Positions 21,970-30,254 of a DNA stretch of 64,000 nucleotides are shown here, piece after piece. The translations under genes and the position numbers were made by a program. Every line of letters starts with the position of its first letter. Position 1 is the stretch's first letter. The stretch is from Microbacterium aurantiacum (GTDB lineage Bacteria; Actinomycetota; Actinomycetes; Actinomycetales; Microbacteriaceae). Where the stretch lies: the NCBI RefSeq assembly GCF_002872075.1, contig NZ_PGGU01000006.1:62001-126000 (forward strand). The letters run 5' to 3'. The notes below the pieces were generated by a model that saw nothing but the letters and a program-made list of their open reading frames with translations, made no database searches and had not been told where the DNA came from.

Positions 21970-22940
21970 TTCCCCTCCTCCTTGATGAGGCTGCGCACGT
22001 AGAACCAGCTCAATGCGATGGTCAGCGCGAGCACGAAGATCGACATCGCCGCCCCCGCGCCGAAATCGAGACCGGCGACGCCGGTCTTGTAGATGTAGGT
22101 GCCGAGGAGGTCGTAGTCCGCCGACTTGGGCCCGGCGTCCTGCAGAAGGGTGATCTGGGCGAAGACGCGCAGATCCCAGATGAGGTTGAGCAGCAGCACG
22201 ATGGCGATGACCGGCTTCAGCACCGGGAACACGATGAAGCGGAACCGCTGCACGGCGCTCGCGCCGTCGAGCTGACTGGCCTCGAGGACCTCTCCGCTCA
22301 CCTGGGTGAGGCCGGCGTAGGCCGAGAACGCGACGAACGGCACGGACATCCAGACGATGATGATCGACGCGACGATGAAGAAGAGGACTGGAGTGGTGCC
22401 GATCCAATTGAAGCCCTTCATATCGACGCCCGGGATCATGCTGAGGAGGTAGTTGACGACGCCGCGCTGGCGGTTGAAGAGCCAGATGAACACCGTCATC
22501 GCGGCGATCACCGGCATGGCCCACGCCAGCAGCAGCGCGATCTGCAACGTGAATCGGGCAGCAGCATGGATCTTGGTCATCAGCAGGGCCAGCATGACCC
22601 CGACGACGATCGTGACGAAGGCCGTCACCAGGCAGAAGATGACCGAGCGGAAAGTCACCGCCCAGAACGTGCCGTCCTGCGCGATGGCGATGTAGTTGTC
22701 GAACCCGACGAAGTCGGGCGCCTTGCCGCCGAGCTGCTGCAGCGCACCGTACTTCTGGAACGACGTGACGATCTGCCAGACCACGGGATACCCCATACCG
22801 AGCAGCAGGACGAGAACGGCGCCGAGGATCAGGAGGTACGGCACCAGCGCACGGCGTCGGACGGACGGTTCGGCACCGGCCGAGCGGTCCTTGAGGCCGG
22901 TGCTGCCGGTGGGCGAGACGGGAGCTTCTGTGATGGTCAT
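21966..22940 (-). CDS. Carbohydrate ABC transporter permease (MalF-like)
   Basis: A 324-residue permease with a cytoplasmic N-terminus, an insertion between helices one and two, and the EAA motif SGEVLEASQLDGASAVQRFRFIV. It pairs with the MalG-like protein encoded immediately downstream. Start ATG at 22940 follows the palindrome at 22968-22999. Sugar specificity cannot be told; no glycosidase gene is adjacent to hint at a substrate. Confidence 0.93.
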   Translation of the reverse strand: MTITEAPVSPTGSTGLKDRSAGAEPSVRRRALVPYLLILGAVLVLLLGMGYPVVWQIVTSFQKYGALQQLGGKAPDFVGFDNYIAIAQDGTFWAVTFRSVIFCLVTAFVTIVVGVMLALLMTKIHAAARFTLQIALLLAWAMPVIAAMTVFIWLFNRQRGVVNYLLSMIPGVDMKGFNWIGTTPVLFFIVASIIIVWMSVPFVAFSAYAGLTQVSGEVLEASQLDGASAVQRFRFIVFPVLKPVIAIVLLLNLIWDLRVFAQITLLQDAGPKSADYDLLGTYIYKTGVAGLDFGAGAAMSIFVLALTIALSWFYVRSLIKEEGK

Positions 22941-22967
22941 GCGGGGGCACTGCCTGTCTGAGTATGC

Positions 22968-22999
22968 GCGTGGGGGCCGGGTGCACCCGGCCCCCACGC
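22968..22999 (-). terminator. Perfect 32-nt palindrome between binding-protein and permease genes
   Basis: Bases 22968-22983 are the exact reverse complement of 22984-22999, with a GTGCAC centre. It starts 6 bases after the binding-protein stop and lies 28 bases before the first permease start. Same architecture as the hairpin in the peptide ABC operon, and probably sets an excess of binding protein. Confidence 0.75.
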
Positions 23000-23005
23000 A
23001 GGTGA

Positions 23006-24340
23006 TCAGCCGTTGATGATGGCGTCGATCTTGGCGTCGTACTCCTTCGCGAGCTCGGTGACGTCGCCGCCCTCGGCGACCTTGCCGAAGAACTCCTCGA
23101 GGATCTTCTTGCCCTCGACCGCTGCCCAGCCGGGCGCTGCCGGCGTCAGCTTCGAGCCGAGCGCCGAGTCGACGAGCGCCTCGGCGAACTGGTCGTCGCC
23201 GAGGTCGCCGACGAAGTCGACGTTCGCCGGGCCGAGGCCGTTCTTGGCCAGCAGGGACTGGTACTCGTCCGAGTAGATGATCCGCAGCAGCTCCTTCGCT
23301 CCGGCCTGGTTCTCGCTCTTGGCGGAGATGCCGATGTTCGAGCCGCCGGCGAAGACCGGTGCGACCGAGCCCTCTTCGAGGCCCGGAAGCGGGAACACTC
23401 CGAAGGTGCTGTCGTTCCACTCGCGCAGCTCGGCGCCCTCGTCGTTGTCGCCGGTGTAGTCACCGACCGACCAGTGGGCCCAGCCGGGCGCGATGATGGT
23501 GGCCGCAGTCGGAGCGGTGCCGGTCTTGTCGTTGTTGATGTTGATCCACGGCGTCGAGTCGTCCTCGGTGGCCGGAGCGTTGGACGCTCCCGTGAAGATG
23601 TCCTGGAACTGCTCGAGACCTGCGATCGACTTCGGGTCCGACAGAGTGGAGACCCACTTGTCGCGGTCCTTCGTCGCCAGCTCCCCGCCGTTCGCGAAGA
23701 CCCAGGAGATGCCGTTGCGCCAGTCCTGACCGCCGATGTAGAAGCCCGACTGGCCGTCGGTGCGGAGCGTCTTGACCGACTCGCTGAACTCCTGGAGAGT
23801 CTTCGGCACGTCGAGACCGGCCGCGGTCCAGATGTCCTTGCGGTAGGTGATGTAGCGCGAGCCGAAGTAGTACGGAAGCGCATACTGCTTGCCGTCGACC
23901 TCGCCGACCTCCACGAAGGACGGCAGCAGCTTGTCGCCACCCAGGTCCTCGAAGATCGGGGTCAGGTCGCTGAACGCGCCGGCGGTCGTGAAGGTGGGCG
24001 ACCAGGTGTTGCCGATCTCGGTCACATCGGGAGTGTTCTTCGCGTCGGGAAGCTGGTTGGTCAGCTTGGTGAGCGCGTCGCTCCAGTCCTGCTGCTCGAT
24101 GGTGAGAGTGCCGCCGGTGGCTTCCTCGTACTCGTCGATCAGGAACTCGCGCGCCTCTTCGGGAGTGTCGCCGCCCATGACCCAGAACGTGATGTCCTGC
24201 CCCTTGGCCGCCTCGGTGTCGAATCCGGACGCGGCTGCGCTGCCGCCTCCTCCGGTACCGCAGGCCGTCAAGCCGAGGGCGAGGACCGACGCCCCCGCCA
24301 CAGCGGTGAGCGCGATCTTGCGCTTGCCGTTTCCAGTCAT
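23006..24340 (-). CDS. Family 1 extracellular solute-binding lipoprotein (sugar)
   Basis: A 444-residue lipoprotein: basic start, hydrophobic stretch and lipobox LTAC with the modified Cys at residue 27. The mature part has the SBP_bac_1 pattern, with QDITFWVMGGDTPEEAREF and a late GWAAVEGKKILEEFF segment. It would bind an oligosaccharide or sugar and deliver it to the two permeases downstream. The ATG at 24340 has GAGAGGA ten bases upstream and was chosen over an in-frame start 21 codons earlier. Expression is probably governed by the palindrome overlapping the -10 element at 24426-24431. Confidence 0.94.
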   Translation of the reverse strand: MTGNGKRKIALTAVAGASVLALGLTACGTGGGGSAAASGFDTEAAKGQDITFWVMGGDTPEEAREFLIDEYEEATGGTLTIEQQDWSDALTKLTNQLPDAKNTPDVTEIGNTWSPTFTTAGAFSDLTPIFEDLGGDKLLPSFVEVGEVDGKQYALPYYFGSRYITYRKDIWTAAGLDVPKTLQEFSESVKTLRTDGQSGFYIGGQDWRNGISWVFANGGELATKDRDKWVSTLSDPKSIAGLEQFQDIFTGASNAPATEDDSTPWININNDKTGTAPTAATIIAPGWAHWSVGDYTGDNDEGAELREWNDSTFGVFPLPGLEEGSVAPVFAGGSNIGISAKSENQAGAKELLRIIYSDEYQSLLAKNGLGPANVDFVGDLGDDQFAEALVDSALGSKLTPAAPGWAAVEGKKILEEFFGKVAEGGDVTELAKEYDAKIDAIING

Positions 24341-24411
24341 TTCTTCTGTTTCCTCTCGGTGCTGCAGTGCAGGAGGGATCTCTCTCCGGGTGGAGTCGCC
24401 CACGGATGGGG

Positions 24412-24454
24412 TTTGTTAGGACAGTAACCTAACAAATTCCTCCGGGGTCGACAA
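24412..24454 (-). promoter_or_regulatory. Promoter and operator of the sugar ABC operon
   Basis: Minus strand: -35 TTGTCG (24449-24454), 17-base spacer, -10 TAGGTT (24426-24431). A perfect inverted repeat TTTGTTAGG (24412-24420) / CCTAACAAA (24428-24436) with a 7-base spacer covers the -10 and start site, the position of a repressor. The half-site resembles operators of ROK-family sugar repressors; no such gene is in the window. Confidence 0.6.
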
Positions 24455-24513
24455 GCCCTGCCTGATCTGCGAGGTAACGTTTCGGACTCGGGTCGATCGA
24501 CGTCATCGATGTG

Positions 24514-24561
24514 CACTAAGGGTCCCGTTGACACTAAGATCGAATCGGAGGTTAAGGTAAC
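24514..24561 (+). promoter_or_regulatory. Candidate NrtR control region of the nad operon
   Basis: CACTAAG is repeated directly at 24514-24520 and 24532-24538, and the imperfect dyad GTTAAGGTAAC lies at 24551-24561 just before the start codon. TTGACA (24528-24533) overlaps the second repeat and could be a -35. NrtR proteins usually repress their own operon, so sites are expected here, but the motif fit is my inference. Confidence 0.4.
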
Positions 24562-24562
24562 A

Positions 24563-25279
24563 ATGACCCAAAGCAACGGCATCCGCGTCGCCGTCTCGAC
24601 GGTGATCCTGACGCTGCGTCGATCCGAGAACGGCGAAGCGGTGCTCGCGCTGCCCCTCGTCCTGCGCACCAGGGAGCCGTTCGCCGATCAGTGGGCTCTT
24701 CCGGGCGGCTGGCTCACCGCGGCGGAATCCGCGGTCGACGCGGCCGCGCGCACTCTCGCCGAGACGGCCGGCCTGTCGCCCAGTTACCTCGAGCAGCTCT
24801 ACGCCTTCGGAGCCGTCGACCGCTCCCCCACCCGTGTCGTCTCCATCGTCTACTGGGCGCTGCTGCGATCCGACGACGTCGATGCGCAGAGCTCTGCGCA
24901 CCTCGCATCCGGCCGCGCCCCCGAGAACGTGCGCTGGTTCGACGCCGATGATCTGCCGGCCTTGGCCTTCGATCACAACCAGATCGTCGAGTACGCGCTG
25001 TGGCGGCTGCGCAACAAGGTCGGCTACAGCCGGGTCGCGCACGGCTTTCTTCCCGCCGAGTTCACGCTCGCCGATCTCCGCGAGGCGTACGAGGCGATCC
25101 TCGGACGCCACCTCGACCCCGCCAACTTCCGCCGGCAGGTGGAAGCTGCGGGCAACCTCCTGCCCACCGACCGCTTCCGCACCGGCAGCCACCGCCCGGC
25201 CCGCCTCTACCGATACAACACCGATGTCGAGCTCGCCGACCGCGGCCCGCTCGGCTCCGACGAAACGAGCCCCCGATGA
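24563..25279 (+). CDS. nrtR: NrtR-type Nudix-like transcriptional regulator of NAD synthesis
   Basis: A 238-residue protein with a Nudix-like domain (residues 8-150) and a C-terminal winged-helix domain (residues 155-225, FTLADLREAYEAILGRHLD). The Nudix box is degenerate: after PGGW, GESxxxAAxREL is replaced by AAESAVDAAARTLAETAG, so the catalytic REXXEE core is lost, as in NrtR sensors that bind ADP-ribose without needing hydrolysis. The gene overlaps nadA by ATGA and heads the operon, so it is a local autoregulator. Start 24563 follows GGAGG at 24547-24551; a frame 18 codons longer exists. Confidence 0.9.
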   Translation: MTQSNGIRVAVSTVILTLRRSENGEAVLALPLVLRTREPFADQWALPGGWLTAAESAVDAAARTLAETAGLSPSYLEQLYAFGAVDRSPTRVVSIVYWALLRSDDVDAQSSAHLASGRAPENVRWFDADDLPALAFDHNQIVEYALWRLRNKVGYSRVAHGFLPAEFTLADLREAYEAILGRHLDPANFRRQVEAAGNLLPTDRFRTGSHRPARLYRYNTDVELADRGPLGSDETSPR

Positions 25280-26613
25280 CCATCACGTTCGTCCCCACTC
25301 CCGCCGTCCCCGATTCCGACGCCTCGGTCGATCACGCGATCCAGGCGATCGTCTCCGGCGCCTCGATCGACGCGACCTGCAGCACCGATCTCGCAGCGGG
25401 ACCCTGGGATTTCGACGCCCGCCCCGGCTACGGCCCCGGCTCATCGATGGGCGACGTGATCCCGACAGGGGCGCCGCGTCAGGGTGAATTGCCGGCTGCG
25501 TATCGTGAGGCCGATGAGGACGAGCTCGATGAGCGGATCCGCGCCGCGAAGGCGACCCTCGGCGACCGCGTCGTCATCCTCGGCCACTTCTACCAGCGCG
25601 AAGAGGTGGTGCGCCACGCAGACTACGTCGGCGACTCCTTCCAGCTCGCGACGGCGGCGAAGGGACGAACGGATGCCGAGGCCATCGTGTTCTGCGGCGT
25701 GCACTTCATGGCGGAGACCGCCGATCTGCTCTCCGGACCCGACCAGGCGGTGATCCTCCCCAACCTCGCCGCCGGCTGCTCGATGGCCGACATGGCCGAC
25801 ATCGACCAGGTCGAAGAATGCTGGGAACAGCTGGCCGACGTACTGGGAGACATGGACGCGGTCGACGAGGACGGCCGGGTGCCGGTCATCCCGGTGACCT
25901 ACATGAACTCCTCGGCGGCGATCAAGGGCTTCGTCGGACGTCACGGCGGTATCGTCTGCACCTCCTCGAACGCGCAGACCGTGCTGGAATGGGCGTTCGA
26001 GCGCGGGCGCCGCGTGCTGTTCTTCCCCGATCAGCACCTCGGCCGCAACACCGCCAAGGCGATGGGCGTCCCGCTCGAACAGATGCCGATGTGGAACCCT
26101 CGGCGCCCGCTCGGCGGGTCGACCGCCACGGAGCTCGTCGACTCGCGGGTCATCCTGTGGCACGGGTTCTGCTCGGTGCACCGTCGCTTCACCGTCGCGC
26201 AGATCGATCAGGCGCGCGCCGAGAACCCCGACGTGCGGGTCATCGTGCATCCGGAATGCCCGATGGAGGTGGTGGATGCCGCGGACGAAGCCGGTTCCAC
26301 CGATTACATCCGCCGGGCGATCGACGCGGCCACCGAGCCCACCGCATTCGCGATCGGCACCGAGATCAACCTCGTGCGCCGTCTCGCCGCGCAGTACCCG
26401 CAGCACGAGATCACCTGCCTCGATCCGGTCGTCTGCCCGTGCTCGACGATGTACCGCATCCACCCCGGCTACCTCGCCTGGGTGCTGGAGGAGCTCGTCG
26501 CCGGCCGCACCCCCAACCGCATCCAGGTGTCACAGGACGTCGCGGATCCTGCCCGCGTGGCGCTTGAGCGGATGCTGGCGGCGAAGCCGCCCGTCGTGGG
26601 CGGTGTCCGATGA
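25276..26613 (+). CDS. nadA: Quinolinate synthase
   Basis: A 445-residue [4Fe-4S] enzyme that condenses iminoaspartate with dihydroxyacetone phosphate to quinolinate. The three cluster cysteines are visible in NLAAGCSMADMAD, VHPECPMEVVD and DPVVCPCSTMYRI. The N-terminal extension of about 80 residues is usual for actinobacteria. Start ATG 25276 overlaps the nrtR stop. It depends on iminoaspartate made by NadB, encoded next, and on cluster assembly, for which the cysteine desulfurase at the operon end is the likely sulfur source. Confidence 0.97.
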   Translation: MTITFVPTPAVPDSDASVDHAIQAIVSGASIDATCSTDLAAGPWDFDARPGYGPGSSMGDVIPTGAPRQGELPAAYREADEDELDERIRAAKATLGDRVVILGHFYQREEVVRHADYVGDSFQLATAAKGRTDAEAIVFCGVHFMAETADLLSGPDQAVILPNLAAGCSMADMADIDQVEECWEQLADVLGDMDAVDEDGRVPVIPVTYMNSSAAIKGFVGRHGGIVCTSSNAQTVLEWAFERGRRVLFFPDQHLGRNTAKAMGVPLEQMPMWNPRRPLGGSTATELVDSRVILWHGFCSVHRRFTVAQIDQARAENPDVRVIVHPECPMEVVDAADEAGSTDYIRRAIDAATEPTAFAIGTEINLVRRLAAQYPQHEITCLDPVVCPCSTMYRIHPGYLAWVLEELVAGRTPNRIQVSQDVADPARVALERMLAAKPPVVGGVR

Positions 26614-28115
26614 ACGTCGTCGTGGTCGGATCGGGGATCGCCGGTCTCACCGCCGCGCTGCACGCGCGCGAAGCCGGCCATTCGGTCACCGTCGTGACGA
26701 AGGCGGCGCTCGGCGACGGCTGCACCGGCTACGCACAGGGCGGGGTCGCGGGCGTGTACGGCGCGGGCGACTCGGCCGCCCGGCACGCTTCCGACACGCT
26801 CATCGCCGGCGCCGGGCTCTCGAACGCCGCGGCGGTCGACGTTCTCGTCGCCGACGGTGCGACGAGAATCGCCGAGCTCATCTCGCGTGGTGTCGGGTTC
26901 GATCGCTCGGCCGATGGCGAGCTGCTGCTCGGGCGGGAGGCCGCGCACAGTCACGCGAGGATCGTGCACGCCGGCGGCGACGCCACCGGCGCGGCCATCT
27001 CCCGCGCGCTCGTCGCTGCTGTGCGCCGCACGGCGATCGAGGTCGTCGAGAACGCCTTCCTGGTCGACCTGATCGTCTGCGACGCCGCGGTGCGCGGCAT
27101 CCGCCTGCTGACCGACGGAGTCTCTGACGACCTCGAATTCGACGCCGTGATCCTGGCCACCGGCGGCGCCGGACACCTGTACGCCCACACCACCAACCCG
27201 GCAGGTACGACCGGTGACGGCATCGCTGCGGCGCTCCGAGCCGGCGTCGAGGTGGCGGATCTGGAATTCGTCCAGTTCCACCCGACGATCCTCGCTGCGG
27301 GCCCGGCGTTCCTCGTCTCCGAGGCCGTGCGCGGTGAGGGGGCGACGCTCATCGACGACGAGGGGCGGCGTTTCACCTTCGACGCACACCCCGACGGCGA
27401 GCTGGCCCCGCGCGACGTCGTATCCCGCGCGATCGCCCGTCAGGCGGCGGCGCAGGGATCGCCGGTTCGGATGGATGCCACGATGCTCGGAGCATCCGCG
27501 CTAGCACAGCGCTTCCCCACGATCGACCGGGTCACCCGTGAACGCGGCTTCGACTGGTCGCGCGAGCCGATCCCGGTGACCCCGGCGGCGCACTACCTGA
27601 TGGGCGGGGTCGTGACCGACCTCGACGGCCGCACCTCGCTGCCCGGCCTCTTCGCCGTCGGCGAGGTCGCCCGGACCGGCGTGCACGGGGCGAATCGGCT
27701 GGCGTCGAACTCCCTGCTCGAGGGCGCCGTGTTCGGAGCCCGCGCCGCTGCTGCTCTCGACTCGAGTGCGGGCTCCGCTCCCCCGTTCCGGTCGCAGAAA
27801 AGCCCGCTGAACCTCGCGGATAGCGTGACTTTTCGCGACGAGAACGCTCGGCGGCCGTTCAGCCGAGCCGCGCTGCAGCAGCTGATGTGGGATCACGTCG
27901 GACTCCTGCGCACCGACGGCGGTCTCGCCGACGCCCTCGGCACGATCTCCGGCTGGCGCGCCCCCACCCCGCGCTCCGTCACCGAGCACGAGGACGCCAA
28001 TCTGCTCCTCCTCGCCGAGGCGACCGCATCCGCCGCACTCGCCCGCGCCGAATCCGTCGGCGCGCACTACCGCACCCCCGATCGCGTCGAAGCACTGCAA
28101 CTGGAGACCGTCTGA
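26610..28115 (+). CDS. nadB: L-aspartate oxidase
   Basis: A 501-residue flavoprotein of the succinate dehydrogenase/fumarate reductase group. The FAD-binding motif VVGSGIAGLTAALHARE opens the chain, GYAQGGVAG and HAGGDATGAAIS follow, and HYLMGGVVTDLDGRTSLPGL and GANRLASNSLLEG mark the active-site and second FAD region. It oxidises aspartate to iminoaspartate for NadA. The ATG overlaps the nadA stop by four bases. C-terminal helical domain is present, so the gene is complete. Confidence 0.97.
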   Translation: MNVVVVGSGIAGLTAALHAREAGHSVTVVTKAALGDGCTGYAQGGVAGVYGAGDSAARHASDTLIAGAGLSNAAAVDVLVADGATRIAELISRGVGFDRSADGELLLGREAAHSHARIVHAGGDATGAAISRALVAAVRRTAIEVVENAFLVDLIVCDAAVRGIRLLTDGVSDDLEFDAVILATGGAGHLYAHTTNPAGTTGDGIAAALRAGVEVADLEFVQFHPTILAAGPAFLVSEAVRGEGATLIDDEGRRFTFDAHPDGELAPRDVVSRAIARQAAAQGSPVRMDATMLGASALAQRFPTIDRVTRERGFDWSREPIPVTPAAHYLMGGVVTDLDGRTSLPGLFAVGEVARTGVHGANRLASNSLLEGAVFGARAAAALDSSAGSAPPFRSQKSPLNLADSVTFRDENARRPFSRAALQQLMWDHVGLLRTDGGLADALGTISGWRAPTPRSVTEHEDANLLLLAEATASAALARAESVGAHYRTPDRVEALQLETV

Positions 28116-28966
28116 TGCTCACCGCAGCCACCCTCGCCCGCGTCGTCGGCGCCGCTCTCGAAGAAGACGCCCCCTGGGGCGATCTCACCAGCAGCACGCT
28201 CCTTCCCGCGGACGCGACGGCGACCGCTGATCTCGTCGCCAGGGAGCACGGCGTGTTCAGCGGCGGCGAGGTGTTCGCTGCGGCCTTCGCGTTGACCGAT
28301 GCGAGCCTCGCGGTCGACGTGCACGTCGGCGACGGCGATTCGTTCGCCCCGGGCGACGTGCTCGCCTCCGTATCGGGGTCTGCGCGCAGCATCCTCACCG
28401 CCGAGCGCGTCGCCCTGAACTTCACCCAGCGCATGAGCGGCATCGCCACTCTCACCGCTTCCTACGTCGAGGCGGTCGCGGGCACCGCGGCGCGCATCGC
28501 CGACACCCGCAAGACGACGCCGGGGCTGCGCGCCTTCGAGCGGCACGCGGTCGTCTCGGGCGGCGGCAGCAATCATCGCTTCTCGCTCTCGGATGCCGTG
28601 ATGGCGAAGGACAACCATCTGGCCGTCCTGCAGCGCAGCGGCGCCGATCTGGCGACGGCGCTGCGGGAATCGTTGTCGCGGCTTCCGCACACCACACACG
28701 TGGTCGTCGAGGTGGACAGGCTCGACCAGATCCCCGCGGTGCTCGACGGAGGCGCGCACACCGTCCTGCTCGACAACTTCTCGCTCGAAGACCTGCGGAC
28801 CGGTGTGGCCCTGATCGGCGATCGTGCGAACGTCGAAGCGTCCGGCGGTGTCAGCCTCGAGACCGTGCGGGGTATCGCCGAGACCGGCGTCGATGTCATC
28901 TCGGTCGGCGCGCTCACGCATTCCGCCCGCGCCCTCGATCTCGGCCTGGACGTGCGGATCGCCTGA
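28115..28966 (+). CDS. nadC: Nicotinate-nucleotide pyrophosphorylase (quinolinate phosphoribosyltransferase)
   Basis: A 283-residue type II phosphoribosyltransferase converting quinolinate and PRPP to nicotinate mononucleotide. Visible motifs are EDAPWGDLTSSTLL, NFTQRMSGIATLT, ADTRKTTPGLRAFE with substrate-binding Arg and Lys, and VEASGGVSLETVRGIAETGVD. Its ATG shares one base with the nadB stop (TGATG). Confidence 0.97.
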   Translation: MLTAATLARVVGAALEEDAPWGDLTSSTLLPADATATADLVAREHGVFSGGEVFAAAFALTDASLAVDVHVGDGDSFAPGDVLASVSGSARSILTAERVALNFTQRMSGIATLTASYVEAVAGTAARIADTRKTTPGLRAFERHAVVSGGGSNHRFSLSDAVMAKDNHLAVLQRSGADLATALRESLSRLPHTTHVVVEVDRLDQIPAVLDGGAHTVLLDNFSLEDLRTGVALIGDRANVEASGGVSLETVRGIAETGVDVISVGALTHSARALDLGLDVRIA

Positions 28967-30105
28967 TGCTGTACCTCGACCACGCCGCGACCTCCCCGGT
29001 GCGTCCGGAGGCCTGGGAGGCCATGCGCCCCTTCCTGACCGGGGTGTACGGCAATCCGTCCAGCCACCACACGGTCGGCGAGGCCGCGGCGAGCGCGCTG
29101 GACGATGCCCGGGCGCGCGTGGCCAGGACGCTCGGGATGCGAGCCTCCGATGTCGTCTTCACCGCGGGCGGCACCGAGGCGAACAACCTCGCGGTGAAGG
29201 GCATCGTGCTGGCGGCGCTCGGTCGCGGCCGCCGGAACCTGGTGACGACGGCGATCGAACACGAGTCGATCGTGGAATCGGCCGACTATCTGCGTCGCTT
29301 CCACGAGGTGTCAGTCACGCAGGTGCCGGTCGATGCGGTCGGACGCATCTCTCCCGATGCCCTTTCCCGCGCGCTGCGCGATGACACGGCACTGGTGTCG
29401 ATCGGGCACGCGAACAACGAGATCGGCACGGTGCAGGATGCCGCTGCCCTCGCGTCGATCGCCCGTGGCGCCGGCGTGCCGCTGCACCTCGATGCCGTGC
29501 AGTCGGCGGGCTGGCTGCCGCTGCGTGAACTCGGTGCCGATGCCATCTCGATCGCCGGTCACAAGCTCGGCGCGCCGAAGGGCATCGGCGCGCTGGCGGT
29601 TCGCGGGCGGGTGCCGATCGAGCCGTTGCTGCACGGCGGGGGCCAGGAACGCGGCCGCCGCTCCGGCACCGAGAACGTCGCGGGGGCCGTCGCGCTGGCC
29701 GTGGCGCTGGAACTCGCGGAGGCAGAGCGTGAGGAGGTCGCTGCTCGCGTCGGCCAGGCGACCAGGGTGTTCATCGCCGGTGTGCTCGATGCCGTTCCGC
29801 AGGCGGCGCTGACCGGGGATCCGGTGAACCGGCTGCCCGGCACCGCGAGTTTCACTTTCGCCGGGACGAGCGGCGAGGCGGTGCTGCTGGAGCTGGAGCG
29901 GCGAGGCGTGATCTCGTCGAGCGGCTCGGCGTGCGCTGCAGGGAGCGACGAGCCCTCGCACGTGCTGATCGCCTGCGGGATCGCGCCGGCGGTCGCCCAG
30001 ACCTCGGTGCGGTTCACCTTCGGCCGCGACCCGCTGCCGGATGGGGCTCCCGAACAGCTCGCAGCGCTGGTGGCGGATGCCGTGCGCGCGGTGGCCGGTT
30101 CATAA
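28966..30105 (+). CDS. Cysteine desulfurase (NifS/IscS class)
   Basis: A 379-residue PLP enzyme. It opens LYLDHAATSPVRPEAW, has the PLP Lys in ISIAGHKLGAPKG and the sulfur-carrying Cys in SSGSACAAGSDEPSH. Start ATG shares one base with the nadC stop, so it is the last gene of the nad operon. Similar nad-linked NifS proteins in other bacteria mature the NadA cluster, the likely role here. It may also feed thiolation pathways. The gene is followed by an inverted-repeat element. Confidence 0.94.
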   Translation: MLYLDHAATSPVRPEAWEAMRPFLTGVYGNPSSHHTVGEAAASALDDARARVARTLGMRASDVVFTAGGTEANNLAVKGIVLAALGRGRRNLVTTAIEHESIVESADYLRRFHEVSVTQVPVDAVGRISPDALSRALRDDTALVSIGHANNEIGTVQDAAALASIARGAGVPLHLDAVQSAGWLPLRELGADAISIAGHKLGAPKGIGALAVRGRVPIEPLLHGGGQERGRRSGTENVAGAVALAVALELAEAEREEVAARVGQATRVFIAGVLDAVPQAALTGDPVNRLPGTASFTFAGTSGEAVLLELERRGVISSSGSACAAGSDEPSHVLIACGIAPAVAQTSVRFTFGRDPLPDGAPEQLAALVADAVRAVAGS

Positions 30106-30189
30106 CTCCGGAGAATCGGCGCTCATTCCAACCGGGGCCCGCGTGTTCACGGGGTTCCGCCTGCACGCACCCGTCGATTCTCCGGAGTT
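30104..30189. repeat. Long-armed inverted repeat after the nad operon
   Basis: Arms 30104-30118 and 30175-30189 are perfectly complementary over 15 bases (ends AACTCCGGAGAATCG), with a 56-base loop of its own secondary structure. The left arm overlaps the desulfurase stop codon. It may act as a terminator, or be a REP/MITE-like intergenic repeat. Confidence 0.6.
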
Positions 30190-30254
30190 GTGAACGGCTG
30201 ATTCAGAGGCACATCGCGAGCCTTCGGTGCGGACGACGGCCATAGAATCGGCTG

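Noticed and set aside
24412..24436. IdeR/DtxR iron box at the sugar importer promoter
   Set aside because: TTAGG-N7-CCTAA spacing resembles it, but the central bases do not fit and a sugar operon is an unlikely target.
25000..25275. N-terminal extension of nadA
   Set aside because: The frame is open upstream but lies entirely inside nrtR and is not protein-like; the ATGA overlap fixes the start at 25276.
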